Shown in pieces: positions 46,640 to 53,288 of a DNA stretch of 64,000 bases. Under the pieces are notes generated by a model that was not told where the DNA came from, did not search any database, and saw nothing but the letters and a program-made list of their open reading frames with translations. A program made the translations under genes and the position numbers. How positions within the stretch are numbered: the stretch's first letter is position 1; each line of letters opens with the position of its first letter. Source of the DNA: an uncultured Pelagibacteraceae bacterium (GTDB lineage Bacteria > Pseudomonadota > Alphaproteobacteria > Pelagibacterales > Pelagibacteraceae); the NCBI GenBank assembly GCA_902589725.1, contig CACITU010000004.1:32834-96833 (forward strand). The letters run 5' to 3'.

Positions 46640-47857
46640 ATGGAACGACCAGATTTCTTTGAACTTAAAAATGGTGAAAAAGTAAAATTACCTTTCACTG
46701 ATAAAGAATATAATGATCGAGTAAGCAAACTTAGATCAGTGATGAATCAAACTGGTCTTGATATGGTCATCTTGACCTCAATGCATAACGTTGCATATTA
46801 CACTGGATTTATTTATTGCTCTTTTGGTAGACCATACGGATGTGTGATCACTCAAAATAAAATCTCAACAATTTCAGCTAATATTGATGCAAGTCAACCA
46901 TGGCGTAGATCTCATTGTGATAACGTTGTTTATACTGATTGGAAAAGAGATAATTTTTTAAGAGCTATTGTTTCAATTATTGGAAGAGACGAACCTCCAA
47001 AAAATATTGGAATTGAAAATGACCATGTCACCTTAGATATGCGAGAAAAAATAGGGTCTATTTTTACTTTCTCTGTATTTAGCGATGTTTCAAAAGACCT
47101 AATGAAACTTAGAATGATCAAATCTGACGAAGAAATTGAGATCATAAGAAATGGTGCAAGAATTGCAGACATTGGTGGTGAAGAAATAGTTAAAAATATT
47201 AGAGAAGATAATACAGAGATTGAAGTGGCAATAGCAGCAAGAGATAGAATGGAAAGAGAGATTGTCAAAAGCTATCCTGTTGCAGAGTACATGGACACTT
47301 GGGTATGGTTTCAATCTGGTATCAATACTGATGGAGCTCATAATCCAAAGACTAATAGAAAATTAGTTAAAGGAGATATTTTATCTTTAAATACTTTTCC
47401 GATGATCTCCGGATATTACACTGCACTTGAGCGAACTTTATTTTTAGATCATGCTGATGATGCTTCACTTAAAGCATGGGAGGCAAATGTTAAAGTTCAT
47501 AAAAAGGGATTAGAATTAATTAAACCGGGCGTTAAGTGTTCTGATATTTGTCATGAGCTTAATGAACTTTTTGCTGAGCTTGGTTACCTTCAGTATCGAA
47601 CTTTTGGTTATGGACATTCATTTGGTATGCTTTCACACTTTTATGGAAGAGAAGCTGGTTTAGAATTAAGAGAAGATATTGACACTGTTCTTGAAGAAAA
47701 TATGGTTGTTTCAATGGAGCCAATGATAATGATACCAGAGGGTAATCCTGGCGCAGGTGGATATAGAGAACATGATATTTTGGTGATTGGTAAAGATGGA
47801 GTAGAAAATATTACAAAATTTCCTTTCGGCCCTGAGCATAATATTATAAAAAATTAA
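46640..47857 (+). CDS. Creatinase (creatine amidinohydrolase)
   Basis: Hydrolyses creatine to sarcosine and urea in the cytoplasm. 405 aa, the length of the Pseudomonas enzyme. Long stretches match that enzyme from memory: YCSFGRPYGCVIT, ISANIDASQPWRRSHC, NVVYTDWKRDN, WFQSGINTDGAHNPKTNR with candidate catalytic His234, RTFGYGHSFGMLSHFYGREA and GYREHDILVIG. M24 peptidase-fold metal ligands are partly replaced, as expected for creatinase. Directly followed (5 bp) by a glycine-amidinotransferase gene. The substrate could also be guanidinoacetate-type compounds. Confidence 0.88.
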   Translation: MERPDFFELKNGEKVKLPFTDKEYNDRVSKLRSVMNQTGLDMVILTSMHNVAYYTGFIYCSFGRPYGCVITQNKISTISANIDASQPWRRSHCDNVVYTDWKRDNFLRAIVSIIGRDEPPKNIGIENDHVTLDMREKIGSIFTFSVFSDVSKDLMKLRMIKSDEEIEIIRNGARIADIGGEEIVKNIREDNTEIEVAIAARDRMEREIVKSYPVAEYMDTWVWFQSGINTDGAHNPKTNRKLVKGDILSLNTFPMISGYYTALERTLFLDHADDASLKAWEANVKVHKKGLELIKPGVKCSDICHELNELFAELGYLQYRTFGYGHSFGMLSHFYGREAGLELREDIDTVLEENMVVSMEPMIMIPEGNPGAGGYREHDILVIGKDGVENITKFPFGPEHNIIKN

Positions 47858-47862
47858 TCCTT

Positions 47863-48978
47863 ATGAGCGAGAATAAAACTATTGTTAATAGTTGGAATGA
47901 GTGGGATCCGTTAAAACATGTAATTGTCGGCAGAGCAGATGGCACATGTATTCCTGCACCAGAGCCAGCATTAGATGCAAAAGTTCCAGAAGATAGTGAT
48001 ATGCGAGGTAAGTTTGGACCCAGAACAAAAGATACTGTCGATAAAGCAAATGAATTATTAGACAACTTTTCAAACATGCTTGAAACTAGAGGTATTAAAG
48101 TTGATCGACCAACACCAATAGATTTTAATCAAAAAACATCCACGCCTGATTGGGAAGCTGAAACAATGTTTGGCTGTATGCCACCAAGAGATGTTTTGTT
48201 AACAGTGGGTAATGAGATCTTGGAAGCTACAATGAGTTACCGATGTCGTTGGTTTGAGTATTTATGTTACCGACCACTTCTAAAAGATTATTATAATCAA
48301 GATCCTAATATGAGACACGAGTCTGCTCCAAAGCCAAGATTAACTGATGCAGATTATAGAAAAGATTATTTATCTGATAAAATAGGCGTTCAAAAAAGAT
48401 TAGAGTGGACTGAAAAAAAATATTTTGTAACTACTGAGGAAGAACCATTATTTGATGCAGCAGATGTATTAAGATTTGGTAAAGATTTAGTTGTTCAGCA
48501 TGGATTTACAACTAATTTAAAAGGAATTGATTGGTTAAAGCGACATTATAAAGATCATAGAGTTCATGCAGTTAACTTCCCAGGTGATCCTTATCCAATT
48601 CACATTGATGCTACTTTTACACCAATAAAAGAGGGTTTAATTATCAATAATCCACAAAGAAGACTCCCTAAGGAACAGAGAAAATTATTTGAGGGCAATG
48701 GTTGGGAAATATTAGACAGTGCTCAACCAGCACATAACGAACCGCCACCATTATGTTATTCATCAACTTGGTTATCAATGAATGTTTTAGTTCTGGATCC
48801 TAAAACTGTTTGTGTGGAAAAAAGCGAAATTTATCAAGCTGAACAATTAGATAAGTTAGGAATGGAAGTTATACCAGTTGAACTTAGAGATGCATATGCT
48901 TTTGGAGGTGGTCTTCATTGTTGTACAGCTGATGTTTATCGAGAGGGAGATTTACAAGATTATTTTCCAAATCAATGA
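47863..48978 (+). CDS. Glycine amidinotransferase-like enzyme (AGAT family)
   Basis: 371 aa, a guanidino-modifying enzyme of the pentein fold. It aligns by eye with human AGAT: VNSWNEWDPLKHVIVGRADG, MFGCMPPRDVLLTVGNEI, YRCRWFEYLCYRPLLKDYY, the catalytic His in PIHIDATFTPI, and the catalytic Cys353 in GGGLHCCTADV. AGAT makes guanidinoacetate and ornithine from arginine and glycine. It lies 5 bp after creatinase, so the two probably act on linked guanidino compounds. The acceptor is not certain; taurine or others are possible. Confidence 0.88.
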   Translation: MSENKTIVNSWNEWDPLKHVIVGRADGTCIPAPEPALDAKVPEDSDMRGKFGPRTKDTVDKANELLDNFSNMLETRGIKVDRPTPIDFNQKTSTPDWEAETMFGCMPPRDVLLTVGNEILEATMSYRCRWFEYLCYRPLLKDYYNQDPNMRHESAPKPRLTDADYRKDYLSDKIGVQKRLEWTEKKYFVTTEEEPLFDAADVLRFGKDLVVQHGFTTNLKGIDWLKRHYKDHRVHAVNFPGDPYPIHIDATFTPIKEGLIINNPQRRLPKEQRKLFEGNGWEILDSAQPAHNEPPPLCYSSTWLSMNVLVLDPKTVCVEKSEIYQAEQLDKLGMEVIPVELRDAYAFGGGLHCCTADVYREGDLQDYFPNQ

Positions 48979-49012
48979 TATAAAATCTTTAACGAATCAA
49001 TAGGAGAAAATA

Positions 49013-49072
49013 ATGGAAGTAGTTTTAGTACTTGCTGTAGCAGCTTTTGTTTACACAAATTATTTACAATAA
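49013..49072 (+). CDS. Possible 19-aa hydrophobic microprotein
   Basis: MEVVLVLAVAAFVYTNYLQ, a single membrane helix, is preceded by the strong ribosome-binding site TAGGAGA at 7 bp spacing and ends in TAA. The Shine-Dalgarno is stronger than those of most genes here. It starts 34 bp after the amidinotransferase stop. Not recognised. A small membrane effector, a toxin-like peptide or a leader peptide are all possible. Confidence 0.5.
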   Translation: MEVVLVLAVAAFVYTNYLQ

Positions 49073-49125
49073 GAAAATTCTCATCAAATAAATAAATTAT
49101 TGTAGTTAGTATAAATATGTTTAAT

Positions 49126-49170
49126 TGCATCCAATAATATTTCTGTACATATCATTTATTGTTGGATGCA
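49126..49170. repeat. 14-bp inverted repeat near the island left edge
   Basis: TGCATCCAATAATA (49126-49139) and TATTGTTGGATGCA (49157-49170) with one mismatch (a G-U pair in RNA) around a 17-nt loop. No T-run follows on either strand. It lies 23 bp past the minus-strand stop at 49193. Perhaps a factor-dependent terminator or a protein-binding palindrome. Confidence 0.5.
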
Positions 49171-49192
49171 CCATCAAGTTTATAAAAAAAAT

Positions 49193-49420
49193 TTAACTTG
49201 GATTTTGCTTTAAAAATTCAATGTATTTAATTACATCATTGTATTTTTTGTCAGGAATATCTTTATAGCTTGCATTGAATTTACTTTTTACACATATCGC
49301 AACATGTGCATATGGATTTCTTCCTTTAGGATGATTTGGATGGTCCGGTAATTGTCCAACCAAATAATCGCCAGCTTCCTGAATAATTTTCCAGAGTTTA
49401 CTTGCGTTTTCTTTGTTCAC
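49193..49420 (-). CDS. 75-aa protein, resembles small phage antirepressor-type C-terminal domain
   Basis: GTG start at 49420; the sequence is conserved-looking (GDYLVGQLPDHPNHPKGRNPYAHVA region; SYKDIPDKKYNDVIKYIEF at the end). The last part loosely resembles the short helical ends of phage ORF6C/KilA-associated proteins (low-confidence impression). Its first 20 codons are repeated at 53228-53288, where they begin with ATG and then hit TAG. The copy here is intact, so the gene is the likely integration target of the island. Function unknown. Confidence 0.6.
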   Translation of the reverse strand: MNKENASKLWKIIQEAGDYLVGQLPDHPNHPKGRNPYAHVAICVKSKFNASYKDIPDKKYNDVIKYIEFLKQNPS

Positions 49421-49425
49421 ACTAG
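49360..49425 (+). repeat. Left direct repeat (attL-like)
   Basis: Matches 53228-53293 at an offset of 3868 bp, with two differences (A/G at 49400/53268; C/T at 49420/53288, the latter changing the start codon from ATG to GTG on the minus strand). Similarity ends sharply on both sides. Confidence 0.85.
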
Positions 49426-49447
49426 TTCAATCTATGTTTTATCTAAT

Positions 49448-49469
49448 ATATATCTAGTGTCATATCTAG
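49448..49469 (+). repeat. Left inner repeat, tandem ATATCTAG
   Basis: ATATATCTAG-TGTC-ATATCTAG. The same layout with spacer TCGT occurs at 53089-53110, by the other end of the island; both are preceded by TTTATCT ten bases upstream. Two ATATCTAG units spaced 12 bp apart look like a dimeric protein-binding site. Confidence 0.6.
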
Positions 49470-49482
49470 AATCATATTATTT

Positions 49483-49632
49483 TTACTTAATTTTTTGATT
49501 AATTTTTCTTCCATATTCTTTAATTTTTATTCTTTCAATAAATTCATCTTTTTTTCGCTTTTCACTAGAATATTTTTTAAAAAAAAACACTGAAAATAAA
49601 AGAATAATAATACCAAAACAAATTGCAATCAT
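49483..49632 (-). CDS. Possible 49-aa small membrane protein
   Basis: Starts MIAICFGIIILLFSVFFFKK and continues as a charged helix (KYSSEKRKKDEFIERI). This is one membrane helix followed by a basic tail. No ribosome-binding site is obvious upstream of ATG 49632. It lies inside the island, antisense to the main operon and before its start. Not recognised; a chance ORF is possible. Confidence 0.4.
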   Translation of the reverse strand: MIAICFGIIILLFSVFFFKKYSSEKRKKDEFIERIKIKEYGRKINQKIK

Positions 49633-49704
49633 AGATTGATAATATTTTTATAATAATTAAATTTTATTATTGTCATATTACACAAATATGATAAATTATA
49701 TTAC

Positions 49705-49935
49705 ATGAAAGAAGAAAGCAACATAAAGTTTAAAAAATTAGCTAATGCTAGAGTTAATAAGGCAATCAAACTAATCAAACTAATTGGTAACTTATCCAAT
49801 AAGAGTCATTATAGTTACTCAAAGAAACAATCAAAACAGATCATAGACGCTCTTCAACAAGAGATTAATTATGTAAAAAATAAATTTAATAATCCATCTG
49901 GAGGTCGTGAAGTAAAGGACTTTGAAATTGACTAA
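49705..49935 (+). CDS. 76-aa Lys-rich helical protein, first gene of the island operon
   Basis: All-helical, basic: KFKKLANARVNKAIKLIKLI, GNLSNKSHYSYSKKQSKQII, ALQQEINYVKNKF. No membrane segment. It looks like a small regulator or complex subunit. No Shine-Dalgarno; a possible promoter is TTGTCA (49670-49675) with TAAATT (49692-49697, spacer 16), which would leave the mRNA almost leaderless. The end overlaps the next gene. Family not recognised, although the NLSN-(S/Y) pattern looks conserved-like. Confidence 0.75.
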   Translation: MKEESNIKFKKLANARVNKAIKLIKLIGNLSNKSHYSYSKKQSKQIIDALQQEINYVKNKFNNPSGGREVKDFEID

Positions 49936-50542
49936 ACCAAGAGAAACTATTGCTCACAAACAAAGACATATAATTCTGCTAATGGCCTGTTATGCTTTAG
50001 GAGGATCGAAAAATTCAATTCATACAGAAGATATTATGAATCAAGCTTTTTTATGGAACAGAGATAAATTTGGGTGGAGAAAACAAAAATATAAAAACTA
50101 TCCAAATACACTTCCATTATCCCAAGGTTTATTTAGAGCAAGAACATATGGATTTTTAAAAGGAACCTATGATCAACAATATTTATCTAAAGATGGATGG
50201 ACTTTAACAGATAAAGGACTTGAAAAAGCAGAATCATTGTCAAGTTTAATAAATGTAAAAACTTCTAAAAAAACTTTATCTCAATTTCAAAGAAAAGTTC
50301 TTTCAGAATTTAGGAAACATGAGAATTTTGAGTTAGATGATAAAGAATTTACAATATACCACTTAGCTGATGTCCTAAATATTTCTGTTAACAATCTACC
50401 TTTATTAAATAGTACAATAATTAAAATTTTTAGGTGGGCAAAAATTTCTGACGATAAAGAAGTATTAAATTTAATCTCAAAAAAAATAAAAAAACAAAAA
50501 GGCTTTAAAAAATATTTAAAAGAGGTTTTTACAGAAATATGA
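49922..50542 (+). CDS. 206-aa winged-helix-like protein of the island operon
   Basis: N-terminal half has a helix-turn-helix/winged look: KQRHIILLMACYALGGSKN, then IHTEDIMNQAFLWNRDKFGW and DGWTLTDKGLEKAESL as the wing. C-terminal half (QFQRKVLSEFRKH to the end) is a second helical, basic domain. Start TTG 49922 or TTG 49928; AAAGGA upstream is best spaced (8 bp) for 49928. It overlaps both the 76-aa gene and the ATPase gene (ATGA), so the three products are translationally coupled and probably work together. No nuclease motif is seen. Confidence 0.8.
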   Translation: MKLTKPRETIAHKQRHIILLMACYALGGSKNSIHTEDIMNQAFLWNRDKFGWRKQKYKNYPNTLPLSQGLFRARTYGFLKGTYDQQYLSKDGWTLTDKGLEKAESLSSLINVKTSKKTLSQFQRKVLSEFRKHENFELDDKEFTIYHLADVLNISVNNLPLLNSTIIKIFRWAKISDDKEVLNLISKKIKKQKGFKKYLKEVFTEI

Positions 50543-52830
50543 AGAAAATACGTTTGCCAGAGTGGAAAGATGTAGAGGGTTCTAAAAGAATTTCACAGCA
50601 AACAATGCTTAAATCAATAACTAGTTTGACTCAGGCATTGGTAGAATTAATTACTAACGTTGACGATGCTTATGAAAGATTAAATCAACCAAATAAAAAA
50701 TATCGAGGAAATTGCGCTATATTTTATGATAGAGGCGGGGAAACAAGGCCTACAACAGTAAAAGTTTCAGACAGAGCTGCAGGAATGGATAGTGAAAAAC
50801 TTTACTCAGTTTTAAAAAAACATGGAGACAAAATTAAAAGTGAAGGAGCAAGCAGAGGTTTTTTTGCAAGAGGTCTAATTGATACTTCCTCAATAGCTGA
50901 TGTATTTATTCAAACGATAAAAAATAAAAAAATTACAACTGCACAAATTAAAAATCAAACTATGCAGTATAAAATTTTGGATAAAGATATTCCAATTAAT
51001 AAAATGAACAAAATGTTAGCCAAAAATGTTGAAGGATTTGATTTCTATAAAGAAAAAAAACTTAGAGATGGAACAGAAATAATTTTAAAAATACCACCTA
51101 AAATTATTAATATACCTCAAGTAAAAAGTTTAGTTAATAACTTGAAAACTCAATATCAACTTAGAAATATTCTTAGTGAAGAAAAAAATAGTGAATTTAA
51201 AAATACACTAGATTTAAACTTATTTGATAAAAAAAAAGAAAAATATTCTATAATTTTTTCAGCTCCCAAGGCTGAATTAATTATTGATAAAATAATTACA
51301 TTAGAACCAAGAGAGGGAAAAAAAATAAAAGCCGTATTTAAATTGTATAAAACAAAAAATCCAATGGATGAACTTTCACAAGAGTACAGACACTATGGTA
51401 TTTTGGTACAAGGAATCAAAGCAATTTATGAAAATTCCTTTTTAGAAGAAAGTTTAGATAACGAGTCAATCTTAAAATCTTATTACGGGATTTTGAAATG
51501 TGATTATATTGATGAACTTGCTCTAGAATGGGAAAAGAAAAGGGAGAAAGATGAAAAATATTTATCTGACAACAGAATACCAATACACGATCAAGAAAGA
51601 AGAAAAGGCTTATCAAAAGATCATCCATTTGTAAAAAATCATTTATTTAAGGAGCCGATAAAAATATTAAATGAAATAGTTTCTAAACATAGAAAAGAAG
51701 TTGGCAGTGATATAACTGATAAAGAGGATCTAGAGCAACAAAAGAAAAAATTTGATATTTTGCATCAAGAACTCAAGAATTATGAAAATTTAAATGGAAA
51801 AAAATTACCCTTTGGAAAATGGCTTGTATTTCCTAGAGCTCTTAAAATAAAAGAAGGAGACGTTTCTTCATTTAGAGTATACACAAATTTGAGTGAAGTT
51901 GATTTAAAGGACGAAGTAGAGATAAAATTCCCTGATAAATATAAATCATTTATCCAACCAAAAAACTTAAAATCAAAATTTAAAGTAAATCCTTTAAGAG
52001 AAGAACAATGTTTCGCTACTTTTGAAATTGAAGGAATTAAAGAGTGTGATTATTTTGACTTAAACATAATGTATAAGAATAACTTAAAAACTCAATTGCA
52101 AGTAAGTGTGTATATTGAAAAGAATCGGGAATTTAAAAAACCAATTGAATTCGAGAGAGAAAATTATTTTGTAAAAGAAAATTCGAATAAAAGAATAATC
52201 TTATATGCAAAATATCCAGATTTTATTGACGAAAAAAATATAAAATTAAATGTCTCTAATTCAAACCAAAAAGCAATTAGCGCACCAAGTACAGTAAATT
52301 TAAAACATGTTGATGGAACTAATTACCTTAGGGGAGAAATAAAAATTAGAGGAATTAAATTACAAGATTCCTCTACAATTTCTGTCAGTCATGATCCGTA
52401 TACAGCCTCAACAAACGTAACTGTAAGAAAAGATAAAGAGGAGCAGGGAACTGAATATAAGCCAGTATATGTGACTCATTTTTTAGGAAAAAATATAAGA
52501 GCTGCGTGGAGCCCTAAAAAAGAAAATATCCTAGAGATTACAACGGATCATTCACTTGTACGACACTATTTGGGATCTAAAGAGCCAATAAATGGTAAAT
52601 TTCCGAATTTTAAAACACCACAGTGGAAAATGTTTTTTAATGACATTCTTGCACATGCATTTGCTGAAAAGATGGTTTCTATGAATTGTGCACAAAAACC
52701 TGAAACTTATGAAACATTAGCAGCTATAAACAAATCAGATATTAAGGAAACCATGGCAGTGGCTAATAAATTTTACTCAAATGAATTTAATAAATTTATG
52801 ACACTTTTACATAGTGAAAAAGTAAATTAA
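50539..52830 (+). CDS. GHKL (Hsp90/MutL/MORC-fold) ATPase, 763 aa, of the island operon
   Basis: An N-terminal Bergerat-fold ATPase: N-box ELITNVDDA (residues 36-44), G1 box VSDRAAGMD (76-84), lid GASRGFFARGLIDTS (103-117) and late DGTEI (177-181). The middle part (200-430) is an S5-like and charged region, including DQERRKGLSKDHPFVK. After 430 come several beta-rich stretches (ALKIKEGDVSSFRVYTNLS, KNREFKKPIEFERENYFVK) that look like Ig-like domains, and a helical C-terminal part from ITTDHSLVRHYLG on. Not GyrB, MutL, HtpG or a histidine kinase. Closest in spirit to paraMORC-type ATPases of conflict systems (inference). Confidence 0.85.
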   Translation: MKKIRLPEWKDVEGSKRISQQTMLKSITSLTQALVELITNVDDAYERLNQPNKKYRGNCAIFYDRGGETRPTTVKVSDRAAGMDSEKLYSVLKKHGDKIKSEGASRGFFARGLIDTSSIADVFIQTIKNKKITTAQIKNQTMQYKILDKDIPINKMNKMLAKNVEGFDFYKEKKLRDGTEIILKIPPKIINIPQVKSLVNNLKTQYQLRNILSEEKNSEFKNTLDLNLFDKKKEKYSIIFSAPKAELIIDKIITLEPREGKKIKAVFKLYKTKNPMDELSQEYRHYGILVQGIKAIYENSFLEESLDNESILKSYYGILKCDYIDELALEWEKKREKDEKYLSDNRIPIHDQERRKGLSKDHPFVKNHLFKEPIKILNEIVSKHRKEVGSDITDKEDLEQQKKKFDILHQELKNYENLNGKKLPFGKWLVFPRALKIKEGDVSSFRVYTNLSEVDLKDEVEIKFPDKYKSFIQPKNLKSKFKVNPLREEQCFATFEIEGIKECDYFDLNIMYKNNLKTQLQVSVYIEKNREFKKPIEFERENYFVKENSNKRIILYAKYPDFIDEKNIKLNVSNSNQKAISAPSTVNLKHVDGTNYLRGEIKIRGIKLQDSSTISVSHDPYTASTNVTVRKDKEEQGTEYKPVYVTHFLGKNIRAAWSPKKENILEITTDHSLVRHYLGSKEPINGKFPNFKTPQWKMFFNDILAHAFAEKMVSMNCAQKPETYETLAAINKSDIKETMAVANKFYSNEFNKFMTLLHSEKVN

Positions 52831-52835
52831 AAAAA

Positions 52836-52871
52836 AGTCCTGATTTAGAAAAAGCTTTACTTGCTAGGACT
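52836..52871. repeat. Inverted repeat AGTCCT / AGGACT after the ATPase gene
   Basis: Arms at 52836-52841 and 52866-52871, a 24-nt loop with a central AAAGCTTT palindrome. On the minus strand it is followed by a T-run; on the plus strand it lies before the next gene's ribosome-binding site. Possible terminator of antisense transcription or attenuator for the 57-aa gene. Confidence 0.35.
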
Positions 52872-52896
52872 ATAAAAAAAACGCTAAAGGAGAAAA

Positions 52897-53070
52897 ATGA
52901 AAATAAAAATACAATCAATTAAAAACTTTTTTAAATCAAAAGAAAAAAAAGGACAAAAACCTATATTTTTTGAAAAAATTGGAGATCAAAATACATCAAG
53001 AGAAGACCGTCTAAAAAATTTAGTCAAAATACTTGAAGATAATGGCTTCAAGATAAAAAATAAAAAATAA
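52897..53070 (+). CDS. 57-aa basic small protein, last gene of the island operon
   Basis: MKIKIQSIKNFFKSKEKKGQ then KPIFFEKIGDQNTSREDRLK, ending LVKILEDNGFKIKNKK. The ribosome-binding site AAAGGAG at 5-6 bp spacing is the best in the island. No membrane helix, no known motif; amphipathic C-terminal helix. Its strong signal and position 66 bp after the ATPase gene suggest it is translated and perhaps made in excess. Function unknown. Confidence 0.6.
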   Translation: MKIKIQSIKNFFKSKEKKGQKPIFFEKIGDQNTSREDRLKNLVKILEDNGFKIKNKK

Positions 53071-53088
53071 TTGTTTGATTTATCTCAA

Positions 53089-53110
53089 ATATATCTAGTC
53101 GTATATCTAG
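53089..53110 (+). repeat. Right inner repeat, tandem ATATCTAG
   Basis: ATATATCTAG-TCGT-ATATCTAG, same orientation as 49448-49469. Both lie inside the flanking direct repeats, as a matched pair of element ends. Confidence 0.6.
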
Positions 53111-53164
53111 TATGTAGCTTAAATTGATGAGTCTTTATGCGAATTAATTTCAATCAAATTTTAA

Positions 53165-53173
53165 TTATCCACA
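53165..53173 (+). promoter_or_regulatory. DnaA-box match next to the iteron array
   Basis: Perfect TTATCCACA, 4 bp before the first iteron overlap (AACTAGTGTGA at 53175) and beside an AT-rich stretch. One such match is expected by chance, but the setting with iterons makes it worth noting. Confidence 0.3.
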
Positions 53174-53177
53174 TAAC

Positions 53178-53217
53178 TAGTGTGATGTAGTGTGAGCTAG
53201 TGTGAAGTAGTGTGTAC
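53178..53217 (+). repeat. Four 10-bp iterons, core TAGTGTG
   Basis: TAGTGTGATG, TAGTGTGAGC, TAGTGTGAAG and TAGTGTGTAC follow one another with an exact 10-bp period, i.e. one helical turn. The longer form AACTAGTGTGA (53175-53185) occurs inverted at 49427-49417, at the left junction. Candidate binding sites for a recombinase, replication initiator or repressor. Confidence 0.85.
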
Positions 53218-53219
53218 CT

Positions 53220-53288
53220 CTAGCACCCCAAATAATCGCCAGCTTCCTGAATAATTTTCCAGAGTTTGCTTGCGTTTTCTTTGTTCAT
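53220..53288 (-). pseudogene. Truncated 5' copy of the 75-aa gene at the right island edge
   Basis: ATG 53288 reads MNKENASKLWKIIQEAGDYL and then GC-stop. The first 20 residues are identical to the intact gene at 49193-49420; similarity ends at 53228. It lies 12 bp beyond the stop of the 155-aa gene, so the original order was probably that gene followed by the intact 75-aa gene. Confidence 0.75.

Noticed and set aside
46640..47857. Xaa-Pro aminopeptidase
   Set aside because: M24 fold is shared, but the long runs match creatinase (QPWRR, YTDWKRDN, NTDGAHNP) and the protein is creatinase length.
50539..52830. MutL, GyrB, HtpG or sensor kinase
   Set aside because: GHKL motifs fit, but there is no MutL C-terminal, no gyrase transducer/Toprim, no HtpG middle domain and no DHp/phospho-His helix.
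53178..53217. CRISPR array
   Set aside because: The 10-bp period has no spacers, and there are no cas genes; these are iterons or binding sites.
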